DNA of 64,000 nt from Harmonia axyridis (taxonomy: Eukaryota > Arthropoda > Insecta > Coleoptera > Coccinellidae). Where the stretch lies: the NCBI RefSeq assembly GCF_914767665.1, contig NC_059507.1, positions 5,828,001 to 5,892,000 on the forward strand, read 5' to 3'. The position numbers and the translations under genes are program-made. The notes beneath the pieces are model-generated. The model worked only from the letters and a program-made list of their open reading frames with translations, ran no database searches and had not been told where the DNA came from. Of this stretch, positions 1 through 10,300 are shown one piece after another; the first letter of the stretch is position 1; every line of letters starts with the position of its first letter.

Positions 1-1129
1 ACAGGGTGGCTTCTATATATATATTTTTTCTTTTTAGTCTCCTCTCCTCCAAGTTATTGGGTAATAACTTCAAAATGTTTTTAAATTGGAAGAAAATGTT
101 TGGTTTTATCGAATGTCTTCTATATGGAACAATTTAGAAAAATAAAATTTTATTCTTATAGAAAGCCAATTAAATATCACTTATTGACAGTTTTTTCATC
201 CCGAAATTTTATCATATTGAAGTGATGAAAAATCAAACCGCATCAGAACTGAAGCAAAATGAAAAATTAATCCAAAAAGACAAATTCAATGTACAACTTT
301 TTTGTATCTTGTTAGTGTGATTACAAAAAAATTGAAGAGGTATTGTTCAGACTATTTTCAAATTAAATTCACCTTGAATCTATTAGAGATCTCTTTAGTT
401 TTTGGGTAGGTACTTTGTATGTACGTTTTGGTACTTTGTATGGTAGAAATTTGAAGGTAAGGAATGTTTAACTGAAGATAGCCTGGAGCATGTTAGGTAG
501 GTACCTGTCATTGCAGATCCCTGTATTGGTATTCCAAATGGAAAGGAAATTAAGTTTTCCAGATCTATCATTTAAGAAATGTTGCAAGGGCGCAATGTTT
601 GGATACATGCATAGCTTCATATTCGTCATATTTTTAATTCACTATTCACACTATTGAATTCCCTCAATTCGATTTTCTAACATTATTACCATTCTCCGAA
701 ACCTGATTCAACACTAAGTGCGATATTTTCCCTTATTGCAACTTTCGCCAGGTCAGAACATTTTTATCAACAGAAGTTGCGAAGTGCTGACTTTCTCATC
801 ATTTCCGAGAAATTCGAGGATTATGGTGAGATGTCTCGTGTGACCTAAACTTAAGATGCACCTGTTACTATGTGATTTAATTCTAGGGAATGTTGAAAAT
901 CAGTGTAGCGTCGTAATTCCCAAGCTTATTAGAAATCAGTGCCGTCTTTTCCATTCTTCAAAATACACTTTATGAATGCACTGGATAAAGTTGAACCTTT
1001 ACAGAAAAACCGTTACTTAAAAAATATCCAATTTTTCAAGTAGACCGATAAAATGAAAATAAGAATTGTTTTTCCCTATAATATTCAAGTCCTTGACACT
1101 ACATATCCTTTTTGATGCAATACGCTCTA
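1..1129. other. Intergenic, no gene seen
   Basis: AT-rich sequence without a convincing reading frame. The window opens with acagggtggc, a variant of the TACAGGGTG motif that ends many repeats here, so an element cut by the window edge is possible. Confidence 0.5.
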
Positions 1130-1559
1130 TTAGTGTGACGTCACACACCGCCATTTTTGGTTCTCCTGTCAGTGTTCGGAATCCAAACAAATAAATTGTC
1201 ATTCAAATTAGTACGGTGTCGTTGAAGAAATTGGCTTATTTTCATAAATAAGAGTGTGTTTGAGGAACGATTTCAATATTAATTGATAGACAGAAGGAAC
1301 GAGGTTGATACCAGTAAGTTTGAATCCTGTATCATTCCCCAGATTTTGTAAAAAGCCGTTTTTATTAGTTGAACTTCAAGTTCGAACTTACCGGCATTAA
1401 TCTATCTATTAATAGTAAAATCGTTCCTTAAATAATCTTATTTATCAAAATAAGCCAATTTCTTCAACGACAAAGTACTAATTTGAATGACAATTTGTTT
1501 GTTTGGATTCCGAACACTGACAGGAGAACTAAAATGGCGGTGTGTGACGTCATCACTAA
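1130..1559. mobile_element. Foldback MITE with TA target duplication
   Basis: The two halves are inverted copies of each other. The ends read TTAGTGTGACGTCACACACC on the left and GGTGTGTGACGTCATCACTAA (minus one base) on the right, each next to a TA dinucleotide (1128-1129 and 1560-1561). The arms stay complementary, with mismatches, to about 1330 and from about 1380, leaving a loop of some 50 bases. No transposase frame is present. TA duplication and terminal inverted repeats fit a non-autonomous Tc1/mariner-superfamily MITE; the parent element is not identified. Confidence 0.8.
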
Positions 1560-1561
1560 TA

Positions 1562-2394
1562 ATAATACTAATGTATATTATAGTTATTTATGCACATTAC
1601 TGTATACAATGAATAAAACATTCATTCTTTTATGAGATTGGCTTCGAAAGATGCGCATGTTAAAATTTCGGAGCATAGAGTTAAGTCTGGAGGGAGATTC
1701 AATATTTCCTTTCATACTCTACATTTGTTGTTGTTTGAAAAATGGATGAAACGAGTTGCGTGTATTGATAAAACATTGTTCTTCATGGGAAAAATAAATC
1801 TCCAAAAAATGATTCAGTTAATTGTCTGAAGAGATTTATCATTTATAAACACCGTGTCTTTTTTTCTAAGGGTTATCTGAGTGTAAGTCTCATGTTACTA
1901 AAGATTAATTTGGTAAAAAAAATATTAGAGATATATCAGCCTAAACGTCATGATAAATTGTTTTATTGGCAAAAAGGTCGAAAACCATTAGGACGGTATA
2001 ATTTCCAAAACTAAATTCAAGAAGAATATCGAAAAATGATGACGACAAAGTTGAGATTTCAAGCTCCGTGCAAAATATAAAAAAACAACCATTTCAAGAA
2101 GTTTTGTGCAAAACCATAGAAAATCAAGAAGAATATTGGAAAATAAATATACATTATTTCTGTGAATCCAAATCCGATCGGGTATAGATTTTACGTGCAT
2201 TGTATAGTAGAAATTTGTACATAAAATAGCAATTTCAAGATTCGAGCAAAATTCGTGATAATAGTGGCTCCACAACCATAGAAAATTCAGGTAGAATTCC
2301 TGAATCAGTGGCTCTGCTCATTTTTTTTTAAATCCGGCTCTGCTCAGAATGTTACTCGGAGGAAGAAAGCGATAGCTATGTGAAAAAATAATTA
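1562..2394. other. Intergenic or intron of the CCDC85-like gene
   Basis: This lies downstream of the splice donor of the minus-strand CCDC85-like exon, so it is probably its intron. Short frames at 1632-1829 and 1988-2275 have no recognisable content. Degenerate internal repeats (caagaagaatat) occur at about 2020-2140. I could not find the next exon. Confidence 0.4.
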
Positions 2395-2395
2395 C

Positions 2396-3401
2396 CGTTA
2401 AAGGTGCTCCGTTGGCGGGCTAGATTTTCATGCAGAATCCTTTCTCTACTAGCAGATCTACGGGGTTGGTTGTTCCCTGGAAACTGCTGAGATAGACCTG
2501 GCTCATCGGCATTTGTACTAGAACTAGAACCATCTCCATCGTCCCTAAGATTACCGGAGGGTGCACTACCACAGGATGGACACATCGAGTGATTACCTCT
2601 CTCTTCATCCAGATAAAGACACAGTTCCTTGAGCTCCAAGTTGTCCTTTATCAGTTCCTGCTGCTTGTTGTCCAATTCCCTCAACTTATTCTGGTAGGCT
2701 GACACCTCCTGCCTCATCACACTAGCTGTGTATCTTCCGAAACGTTGCCATTCCCTAGCCAGCTTCCTACCTTTCTGCCTATCGTCATCCAAGAAACAGC
2801 ACAAGTCTCGTAGCTCCTGGTTGTCATCAGCCAATCTCTGATTTGCTTCTTTTAAAGACCTGAGCTCGGCAAGGATGTTTTGTATATGCTGTTGGTTGCT
2901 GGATATCACCCTGGATTCTTCCGGTTTCCTCACGAATTTCAACATATCCGCTCTTAACAGTTCGTCCTCGTATCTGTAGGGTTGTCGATGATGAGTTTGT
3001 TGGTGCAGCAACCTAGGATCTCCGTGAGGAACTTGGGGAATTCCAGGTTCATCCAATGGTATAGGTCTGAGTTCTTGATGGATCTGCGCTTGGGTAGTGC
3101 CAATGTTAGGGTGCCTCAACTCCTCTGGTCTGTGTTGGGGAGGATACGCGGGATACGAAAATTTGATATTATTCGGGTAGTATTTACCTTGCTCTTGTAA
3201 CTGTTGTAGTTGAAAACTGGTAGGTGTTTTCTCCGAAGTTTTCAATGGATAATTTTTGGCATCTTTAACTGGCGGTTGTTTCAGGATACCTTGGCTGTTA
3301 ATCGAATTAGGGGGCAGAGGAGGGTGCTGGTATTTCGGGGGTAAAGAATTTCCAGAAGCTTCGTTCGCTGGTTTTATAAACGGCTGTTTTTTACTTGACA
3401 T
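2396..3401 (-). CDS. CCDC85-family coiled-coil protein, first coding exon
   Basis: This exon encodes 335 residues plus one base. Residues 1-145 are Pro/Gln-rich and probably disordered. Residues about 148-270 are the conserved CCDC85 (DIPA) coiled coil, with the diagnostic blocks LDDDRQKGRKLAREWQRFGR and ELKELCLYLDEER. A Ser/Asp-rich tail follows. Family members are cytoplasmic or junction-associated scaffold proteins; the vertebrate proteins bind catenins and transcription regulators, and the insect role is inferred only from homology. The frame is open upstream to a GTG at 3437, but the first ATG is at 3401 in a good context (gattaacATGTCA), so I start there. A splice donor (G|GTAATT) at 2396/2395 ends the exon, and reading on gives a stop seven codons later. 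The C-terminal exon or exons are missing from the window or not recognisable. Confidence 0.9.
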
Positions 3402-3900
3402 GTTAATCACTTTTTCAGAACGGTACCATTTTGTCACTTCAACATCAACATGTTCACTGTCTGTTTGTGTACCAGTTCAATTTGACTTTAAATTTAAGTG
3501 GGTCACTGAAGTAGTACACACTTAAATCACATATTGAGAGTTTCACTGGTCGCTGTGTCTTGTTTTCTTGTGGAGATACGTTGGTCACTTGAGGCGATCT
3601 GCACTTGACTCTCACTTTATTGTCACAGTTTCACTGTTGAACCTTTGTATTTGTTTCGTATGTTTTCCCGCTGTTTTCGCGAATTGACTTAAGGGCTTGT
3701 GTTTGACTACGGTAAGGCAACATGGCCGCGGTGTTACTTAGAACGTCATCAGGTAGACTGGTTTGAGAGTTTAAGCGAGGCTACGCGATAGTGAAAGGTT
3801 ATTTGCACTCGTCTAGTTGGCCGACCTATTCATTCCGGGTACGAACACTTTCTGAAGAAGTTGACTCTGTGTTATAATGGAATTTCTTTTATTTTGTCAC
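3402..3900 (-). promoter_or_regulatory. 5' leader/promoter of the CCDC85-like gene with uORFs
   Basis: The sequence is richer in GC than its surroundings. Three short upstream ORFs precede the start if transcription begins beyond 3532: a start-stop ATGTGA at 3532-3527, a five-codon frame at 3451-3434 and a four-codon frame at 3429-3415. A YY1/Pho-like core (AACATGGCCGCGG) lies at about 3719-3731. No convincing TATA box was found and the start site is not placed. Confidence 0.4.
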
Positions 3901-6088
3901 GTGTTGCTTTCAGTCCGATTTTGGGTAGGAGAATTCGGTTTTTGTATTTAGAATTTAAACGGAGTTCTTTTTCAAATTCGGTCATATGATTCATAAAAAA
4001 AATTTCACATACTTACACTATGTTTTTATGAATTGGATTGACTGGTTTTTTGACTACAAGTCAGTTCGAATATTTTTCATATTATTGGTGTTTTCTGAAT
4101 TAATTGGGTTTTTTCGAAAATTTTGAGTGTTCATACCAACAATTCGCAGAGAATTTCCTATTAATATTAATGAATCATTGAAAAAATTAACGACTATATC
4201 ACACTTGTAGGGTGAAAAAATACTCTCCAAAAAAGGGTTCCAAAAAAATGGTTGATACAGGTTGATTAATAATAATTTCTGAAAATTTTACACTTAAAAT
4301 AGTATTAGACGATATTTTCTCTATTTCAGTCAAGTTTTGTGAAATATCATCGAAATTCAATGAAAAATTCAGATCATATATCCTAGGGAAATTTGTATTG
4401 TATCTTGGCAGTTGGTGCGACTGTTACAAAAATTGACAGATTACGGAATTTCAATTTGAATCGTATGTTTCGAATTTTGAAAAAATTTAATATTACGCAT
4501 TGAATTCGTGAATAATGTCTAACAAAATCCATTTAACACCAACAGAATTGAGAGAAATTGCGAATAATATCGCAAATCATTTAATTATCCAAATTATATT
4601 ATATTGACAATAATTGACGTGTGTTGAATTTTGATAGGATTGGAAGTTTGACGTCTGTGTAGACAATACAGTGCTGTAATGACTTCATTACAGCACTGTT
4701 TTTAGAACTGTAATGAACTCATTACGATACTGAAATAGAGAAACACATTTAATGATTTTTGAATTGATATCTATATTATTTTCATAAATTCTGAATCTAA
4801 AAAAAAGGGAAAATAAAATCGGTGTAGAAAATACCTATGCGAAAAATCAACCTGTATAATAATGCCGATTAACTAACTAATGTCATCGGTGATTTCTCCT
4901 AGAATTTTTTTCAGTATTCACAATTAGCACTGATTTCGATTAAACAATTCAACAATTTATGAACGTTCTTGAAACTTGTATGTTTCCATGAACAAATTCC
5001 ATAAATGGCATAAAAATGTCAAAAAAAATCCACACTGCTGCCATTATAACTAAACGTTCGAAAATTACACTTCTAATTTCCATAAATACTGGTTTCAAAC
5101 AGGAATTCGAGAAATAGAGGAATCCTTTTAAGCTTGCACCTAATTGGATTGTATTGTCATGGTGTAAATGTCCTATACCCAAGATTCCTTTTCATTCACA
5201 CACAATAGTGGTAGGTAAGAAAATTTCTGGCATTTACACATTCGAAGAAAAGATAGAAAACTAGGTTGGTAGAAGCAGATGAGAGAATTGGCTTTTGCTA
5301 TCTTCCAATTTTCAGGGTTGATGTTTGTTTGTAGTGTCAAAAATGAATTTCTATATGATCATGCATGGGAAGGTATAAGAGTTCAAAAAATTTAGCGTAA
5401 TGATTTTCATAACAGTATGATAATTGATGATGAATAATTCATGTAAAATTTTTTTTAGTAAATGTTTACCTATAGGTAGGTAATTATTCATTCAGTTAAA
5501 GTTTTTATTTGATAAATTCATTTGAATTTCTATGAATTCATAGGAAACTGGGTCACTTCAATCGATATTTAGTTAATGTATTCTGTGTTATTTGAATTTC
5601 TTTTAATTTATATTGTCCGAAAAATAAATATGCATCAAAACTTATTTTTAAACCACCCAAAAAAAATTTGCTCTTCTGGGATATATTGCTCGAATTTGTG
5701 AAGGTTATTTATAGGAATTTAGAGTCGAATATTGGGGAATAAATAGTTATATTTCATTTACTATTATAAACAATACCAGTTATTTGGCCAATTTTCTTTC
5801 GTATTCCTGAAAATCTAGATGATATTTGTATTGATATAGAGGAGCAACATCCTGCAACTGAACAAAAAATGAGTCAGGAGACTTTTAGCGCTCGTCATTC
5901 ATGCGCCCTTGGAGACCATATCAATGTATCTAGTTATATATGTGGCCTCCAGAAGAGCAATTGGAGCAAGATGATATAGCGTTCAAAAACTCCTGACTTC
6001 AGGTCAGTGCTTTCGTAGTTTTTTTTCGATATTCAGATTGAATTTTTTATGGTTTTGAAGACGCTGTTAACACTTATGTTTATACAAA
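3901..6088. other. Intergenic, no gene seen
   Basis: AT-rich. The only distinct structure is the palindrome at 4668-4699. The frame at 4949-5182 has no recognisable content. Confidence 0.5.
4668..4699. repeat. Short perfect palindrome
   Basis: ACAGTGCTGTAATGA and its exact reverse complement are separated by CT. A weaker, related pair (TGTAATGA/TCATTAC) follows at about 4708-4725. It may be the core of a small MITE or a protein-binding site. Confidence 0.7.
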
Positions 6089-6916
6089 CCTCCAATAACG
6101 CTATATAATAATCGCTGATGATGGTCTGGCCCTTTAGGAGGTAATCAATGAATATTATACGAGAATACTGATGCCATAACCTTGCCAGCTGACTGTTTTC
6201 CTCGCTTTGGATTTGGTTCATCGTGTGCAGTCCACTCAGCTGACTGTCGATTGGAAGGGAGTGAAATGATGGAGACTTGTTTCATGCATTATCACATATC
6301 GACGTAAAAATTTAGGTTTATTGCACTTAAACAGCTTCAAACACTGCTCAGAATCATCAACACGTTGTTGTTTTTTATCGGTTGTGAGCTCGCGCGGCAC
6401 CCATTTTGCACACAGCTTTCTCATGTACAAATATTCGTGAATGATATGATGTACACGTTCAGATGATATCTTCACAATGTCTGCTATCTCTATGAACTTC
6501 ACTTTACGGTCATTCAAAATTATTTCGTGAACTTTTTTGATTTTTTCGTCGGTGACAGCCTTTTTTGGGCGACCGCTGCGTTCGCCATCTTCGGTGCTCA
6601 TTGCACCACGTTTAAACTTAGCATAACAATCAATGACGGTTGATTTTCCTGGTGCAGACCCCGGAATCTCTTCATCAAGCCAAGATTTTGCTTCAACTGT
6701 ATTCTTTCCCTTCTAAAAGCAAGATTTAATCAGCACACGAATTCTTTTTTCCATCTTTTTTCAAATAACAAAAGTAGCTACACTCACAAACTAATGGTCG
6801 GACTGCTGTCAAATTTTGACACGTATCGTTTGAAGGTTGGAACTAACTAAAAATCATATGGATTCAATACTAGCACCGCCATCTGTGCATCAGACCGGGG
6901 ACTTTTCAATTGGCCT
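6089..6916 (-). mobile_element. Irritans-type mariner, C-terminally truncated
   Basis: The minus strand encodes a Himar1-like transposase from MEKRIRVLIK (start near 6755) to a break near 6089, so about the last third is lost. The paired N-terminal helix-turn-helix region and the block KLCAKWVPRELT are clear. A stop follows IKSCF near the start. The first catalytic Asp (MDETWLHHF in the family) has become His (MHETSLHHF), and a frameshift follows. The terminal inverted repeat GGGGACTTTTCAATTGGCCT is kept at 6897-6916. Non-functional. Confidence 0.9.
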
Positions 6917-7131
6917 AATATCAGTAAAATCTATTCGAAGAAAAACTAGATGATATATTTCTTATTTGCCTTTGAATTTATTACGATTGTGTGCTGAAAT
7001 CCCAGAAAACATTTAAGTGAGGTCGCGTATTTAAGAAGACCTTACTTAAATCACTTTACTTATTGGTTTAGAACGTTTAGATAGATATATCACCTCGTAG
7101 TTACCTACTTTGATTAATGTTGATGATAATG
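6917..7131. repeat. Mariner flank duplicated at 27.0 kb
   Basis: The ~215 bases after the mariner end recur, with a few changes and one ~13-base gap, at 27014-27206, again directly next to the same end of a mariner. Homology stops at GATTAATGTTGATGA in both copies. Confidence 0.85.
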
Positions 7132-8249
7132 GGCATTTCAAAAACCTTGATAAAACGTTGTCAACGATACTTCAGGTACTATGGAGGCACTCCCTTTTAT
7201 AGGTACATTCAAAGTCAATTTATGTTGAGATCTTAATATTTATTTCCGCATTTTTCAGGTTTTCATTTATGTATTTCTTCTGGAATGTCATCACATTGTT
7301 TGTTCGCTCATAAAGAAATAGTTGTATTTACTATGGTTAAGCGATCAGATATCATCGTGAGTTGCAAGAAATAATTATGTTTGTTACTGCACTAATCTAT
7401 TTTTAAATATTTTTTCTCGAGTGGGATATTGCTTTAATTGTGTTACTGGAATGTAAAAGCATAATCTATCGTTATCGATGTATACTTGAGATGGAATCAA
7501 CTATTGTTACACAATAACTAATGACATGATTAAAAATGTATTGTAACAGGTGCTAGTTTCATTTGAAAAAAAAAAAAGAGTTCTTGAATTAGTACGAAGC
7601 AATTTTAACCTAGACTAAATTCCTAAGTGGCAATTATTTTTCCGATACAGGATACTTATAAGTCAAAAAAAAGTCAGCAAAATCATTAATCAGACACATA
7701 TTTTACCTTTTAGAATTGTGAAATTCTGAAAATTGTTGTCGTGGATAAGCTGACAATGATGAAATTGACAACATATCTTCTAGTTCGAATTAATTTTTTT
7801 TTATATTTTATTTTGTTATGCTTCCCTGATTGATTTTCTCTGAACTTCTGTCATATGCCGATCTTTCTGAATGATTTGAAAACATAAATAAAATCTGAAT
7901 GGTTTTTATCTATATCCACTTTTCTATGACATGAACAATTTGATAATATCATGCTTTGAAGTCAGTGATTCGATGTTTACCTAATCAGTAATATCATGTG
8001 CTAATGGAATGTTTGAGGATGACACTTTCTTTCTTCACTATCCATCCTTGAATGTTATTTCTGGTGAATTTAAGCATTTTGGGAGAGGCCAGACAATTGA
8101 AATCTTATCATAATTATTACGAAAACATTTTTACAATGGCGTAGAAACTTTACTTACAAAATGGTTTGTAATTGAATGTAAAATAAATTCAGAAATCTGT
8201 CTTTGAATTCAGGGAAAAATAAATAAATTATTATATAGGGTTAGATCTA
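7132..8249. other. Intergenic, no gene seen
   Basis: AT-rich and free of long frames. No repeats shared with other parts of the window were noticed. Confidence 0.45.
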
Positions 8250-8992
8250 TTCAGAGGGGCACTACAGGGATATCGAAAACCGTTAGAGATACAGTGTGGC
8301 TTAATTCACAAAAAAGTTGCGTTATTTAGGTATTAGTGTGTTGGTTTTAACAGATCCAAAATATCCCCAATGGTTCCCGAGATATCTCGAAAAAACTGGA
8401 AATCAAGATTTTCTTTTTTTATGTATAACTCATTTGTTTCTGGAGATAACTTCACGAAATTCGGTTTATAGTCATCATTCAATATAGAGATTCCAATGGT
8501 GCCGTCAGATATTTTTCTGTTCTCCATTGTTTCAGAGACGCGATAGTCAATTTTTTTTTATGGACTCCATATTGGTTCTCCTTATGAGGTGATAAAGAAA
8601 AAAATTACGAACTCAACAATGTATCACACTTCACAAAAATATCGAGTCTACGTACGCAAATTTGAAGAGTTGTTATGTGAAATCATCACTTGACTATCGC
8701 GTCTCTGAAACAATGGAAAACAGAATAAAACTTAAGATACCTTTAGTATCTCAATATTGGATAATGGCTATAAACCAAATTTCGTGAAGTTATCTTGAAA
8801 AACAAATGGGTTGTACAGAAAAAAAAGGAAATTCTCGATTTTCATTTTTTTTGAGATATATCGGAAACCAATGGAGATATTTCAGATCTGTTCACACCAA
8901 CACACTCTTCCCTAAATAACGCAATTTTTTTGTAATTTAAGCCACCCTGTCTTTCTAACGGTTATCGATATCCCTGAAGTGGCCCCTCTAAA
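8250..8992. mobile_element. Foldback element, ~300-bp arms
   Basis: The arms at 8250-8552 and 8688-8992 are diverged inverted copies around a ~135-bp loop. The ends read TTCAGAGGGGC and GCCCCTCTAAA next to TA (8248-8249 and 8993-8994). The outer ~200 bases of each arm resemble 60775-60955, the tail of a mariner-like element. That tail encodes the same peptide stretch (YKPNFVKL followed by NELY) on the minus strand at 8333-8527. The right TA is also the target site of the DD41D copy that follows. Confidence 0.8.
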
Positions 8993-8994
8993 TA

Positions 8995-9932
8995 AAGGGT
9001 GTTTTTTTTAGAGCTAACTTTAAATTGCAATAAAACAACGATGGATGATTATTCGATTGACATGAATTTTATTTATCCGCAAGATAATCTTGTGGCATTA
9101 CATTTTAAATATGATTTCTGCCATATGACCGCCACGGCTGCATCGGATGTAGTCCAATCTGGACGTCCAATTTGCGATGACTTTTTCCAACATTTGTGGC
9201 CGTATATCGGCAATAACACGGCGAATGTTGTCTTCCAAATGGTCAAGGGTTTGTGGCTTATCCGCATAGACCAATGACTTTACATAGCCCCACAGAAAGT
9301 AGTCTAGCGGTGTTAAATCACAAGATCTTGGAGGCCAATTCACAGGTCCAAAACGTGGAATTAGGCGGTCACCAATCGTGTCTTTCAATAAATCGATTGT
9401 GGCACGAGCTGTGTGACATGTTGCGCCGTCTTGTTGGAACCACAGGTCCTAGACATCATGGTTGTTCAATTCAGGAATGAAAAAGTTAGTAATCATGGCT
9501 CTATACCGATCACCATTGACTGTAACGTTCTGGCCATCATCGTTTTTGAAGAAGTACGGACCAATGATTCCACCAGCCCATAAAGCGCACCAAACAGTCA
9601 GTTTTTCTGGATGTAATGGTGTTTCAACATACACTTGAGCATTAGCTTCACTCCAAATGCGGCAGTTCTGTTTGTTGACGAGCCATTCAACCAGAAGTGC
9701 GCTTCATCGCTAAACAAAATAAAATGGACGTAGTGCGTGATACGTATTCCGCACAGAACCATTATTTTCGAAATAAAATTGCACTATTTGCAAGCATTGT
9801 TCAGGCGTGAGTCTATATGAGATGAATTGCCAAACCAAAATGAGAATAAATCACTTGACAGCTGTTAAATCGGTCGCCATCTTGAACAGTAATGCCAACT
9901 TAAAGTTATATACCTCGAAAAAATACACCCGT
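8995..9932 (-). mobile_element. DD41D (rosa-like) element, copy 1
   Basis: The transposase sense strand is minus. The ends AAGGGTGTTTTTTTT and AAATACACCCGT lie between TA dinucleotides. The remaining protein covers FSDEAHF-like through QQDGATCH and LTPLDYFLW to IIFKM, with 41 residues between the second and third acidic residues (DD41D). The region between the N-terminal RALRP and ILFSDEAHF is deleted. Stops and frameshifts make it non-autonomous. It lies about 370 bp upstream of the glycogen phosphorylase start. Confidence 0.9.
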
Positions 9933-9934
9933 TA

Positions 9935-10300
9935 GTTCTAACCCTGTATATTTGATTTTAATTTTAGCCTTTTGGGCTAGGACTAGGTATATAAGAATGA
10001 TATCATCAAGATGGAAATTCGTATTGCAAACATTTGCTTGAATAACTAAAAAAACTGTTATAAAGAATGAAGCATTGAAACTGTCGTCCACTTGTATGTT
10101 ACGGCTATGGTATTAACACTTGACGTTCAACCACATAAGCAAGGCATGCGTACCGCTTTATAAATTCAAGATTTTGAGAAGGTGACCTCTAATGTAACAA
10201 TTTGGTATTTTCAGACTACACACAACACAGTACATTCTGTGTATTGTGTATGGTCGGTTCTTAAATCTGTGATATATTCGAAGTGTTGATTTAAAAAAAA
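9935..10300 (+). promoter_or_regulatory. Upstream region/5' leader of glycogen phosphorylase
   Basis: This is the short interval between DD41D copy 1 and the start codon. A polypyrimidine/AG (tattttcag, ending near 10214) could be the acceptor of an untranslated first exon. No clear TATA/Inr pair was seen, so the true promoter may lie upstream of the transposon. Confidence 0.3.

Noticed and set aside
1988..2275. 95-codon minus-strand frame downstream of the CCDC85-like exon, considered as its next exon
   Set aside because: It starts at TTG, has no acceptor in phase that I can see, and its content (repeated caagaagaat-type sequence) does not look like CCDC85.
3402..3437. N-terminal extension of the CCDC85-like protein by 12 residues
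   Set aside because: The extension begins at GTG; the first in-frame ATG is at 3401.
9073..9277. Both-strand frames recurring in every DD41D copy (DYSIDMNF... and MRISHKP... types)
   Set aside because: They recur only because the element recurs; the transposase reading is the opposite or another frame with catalytic motifs.
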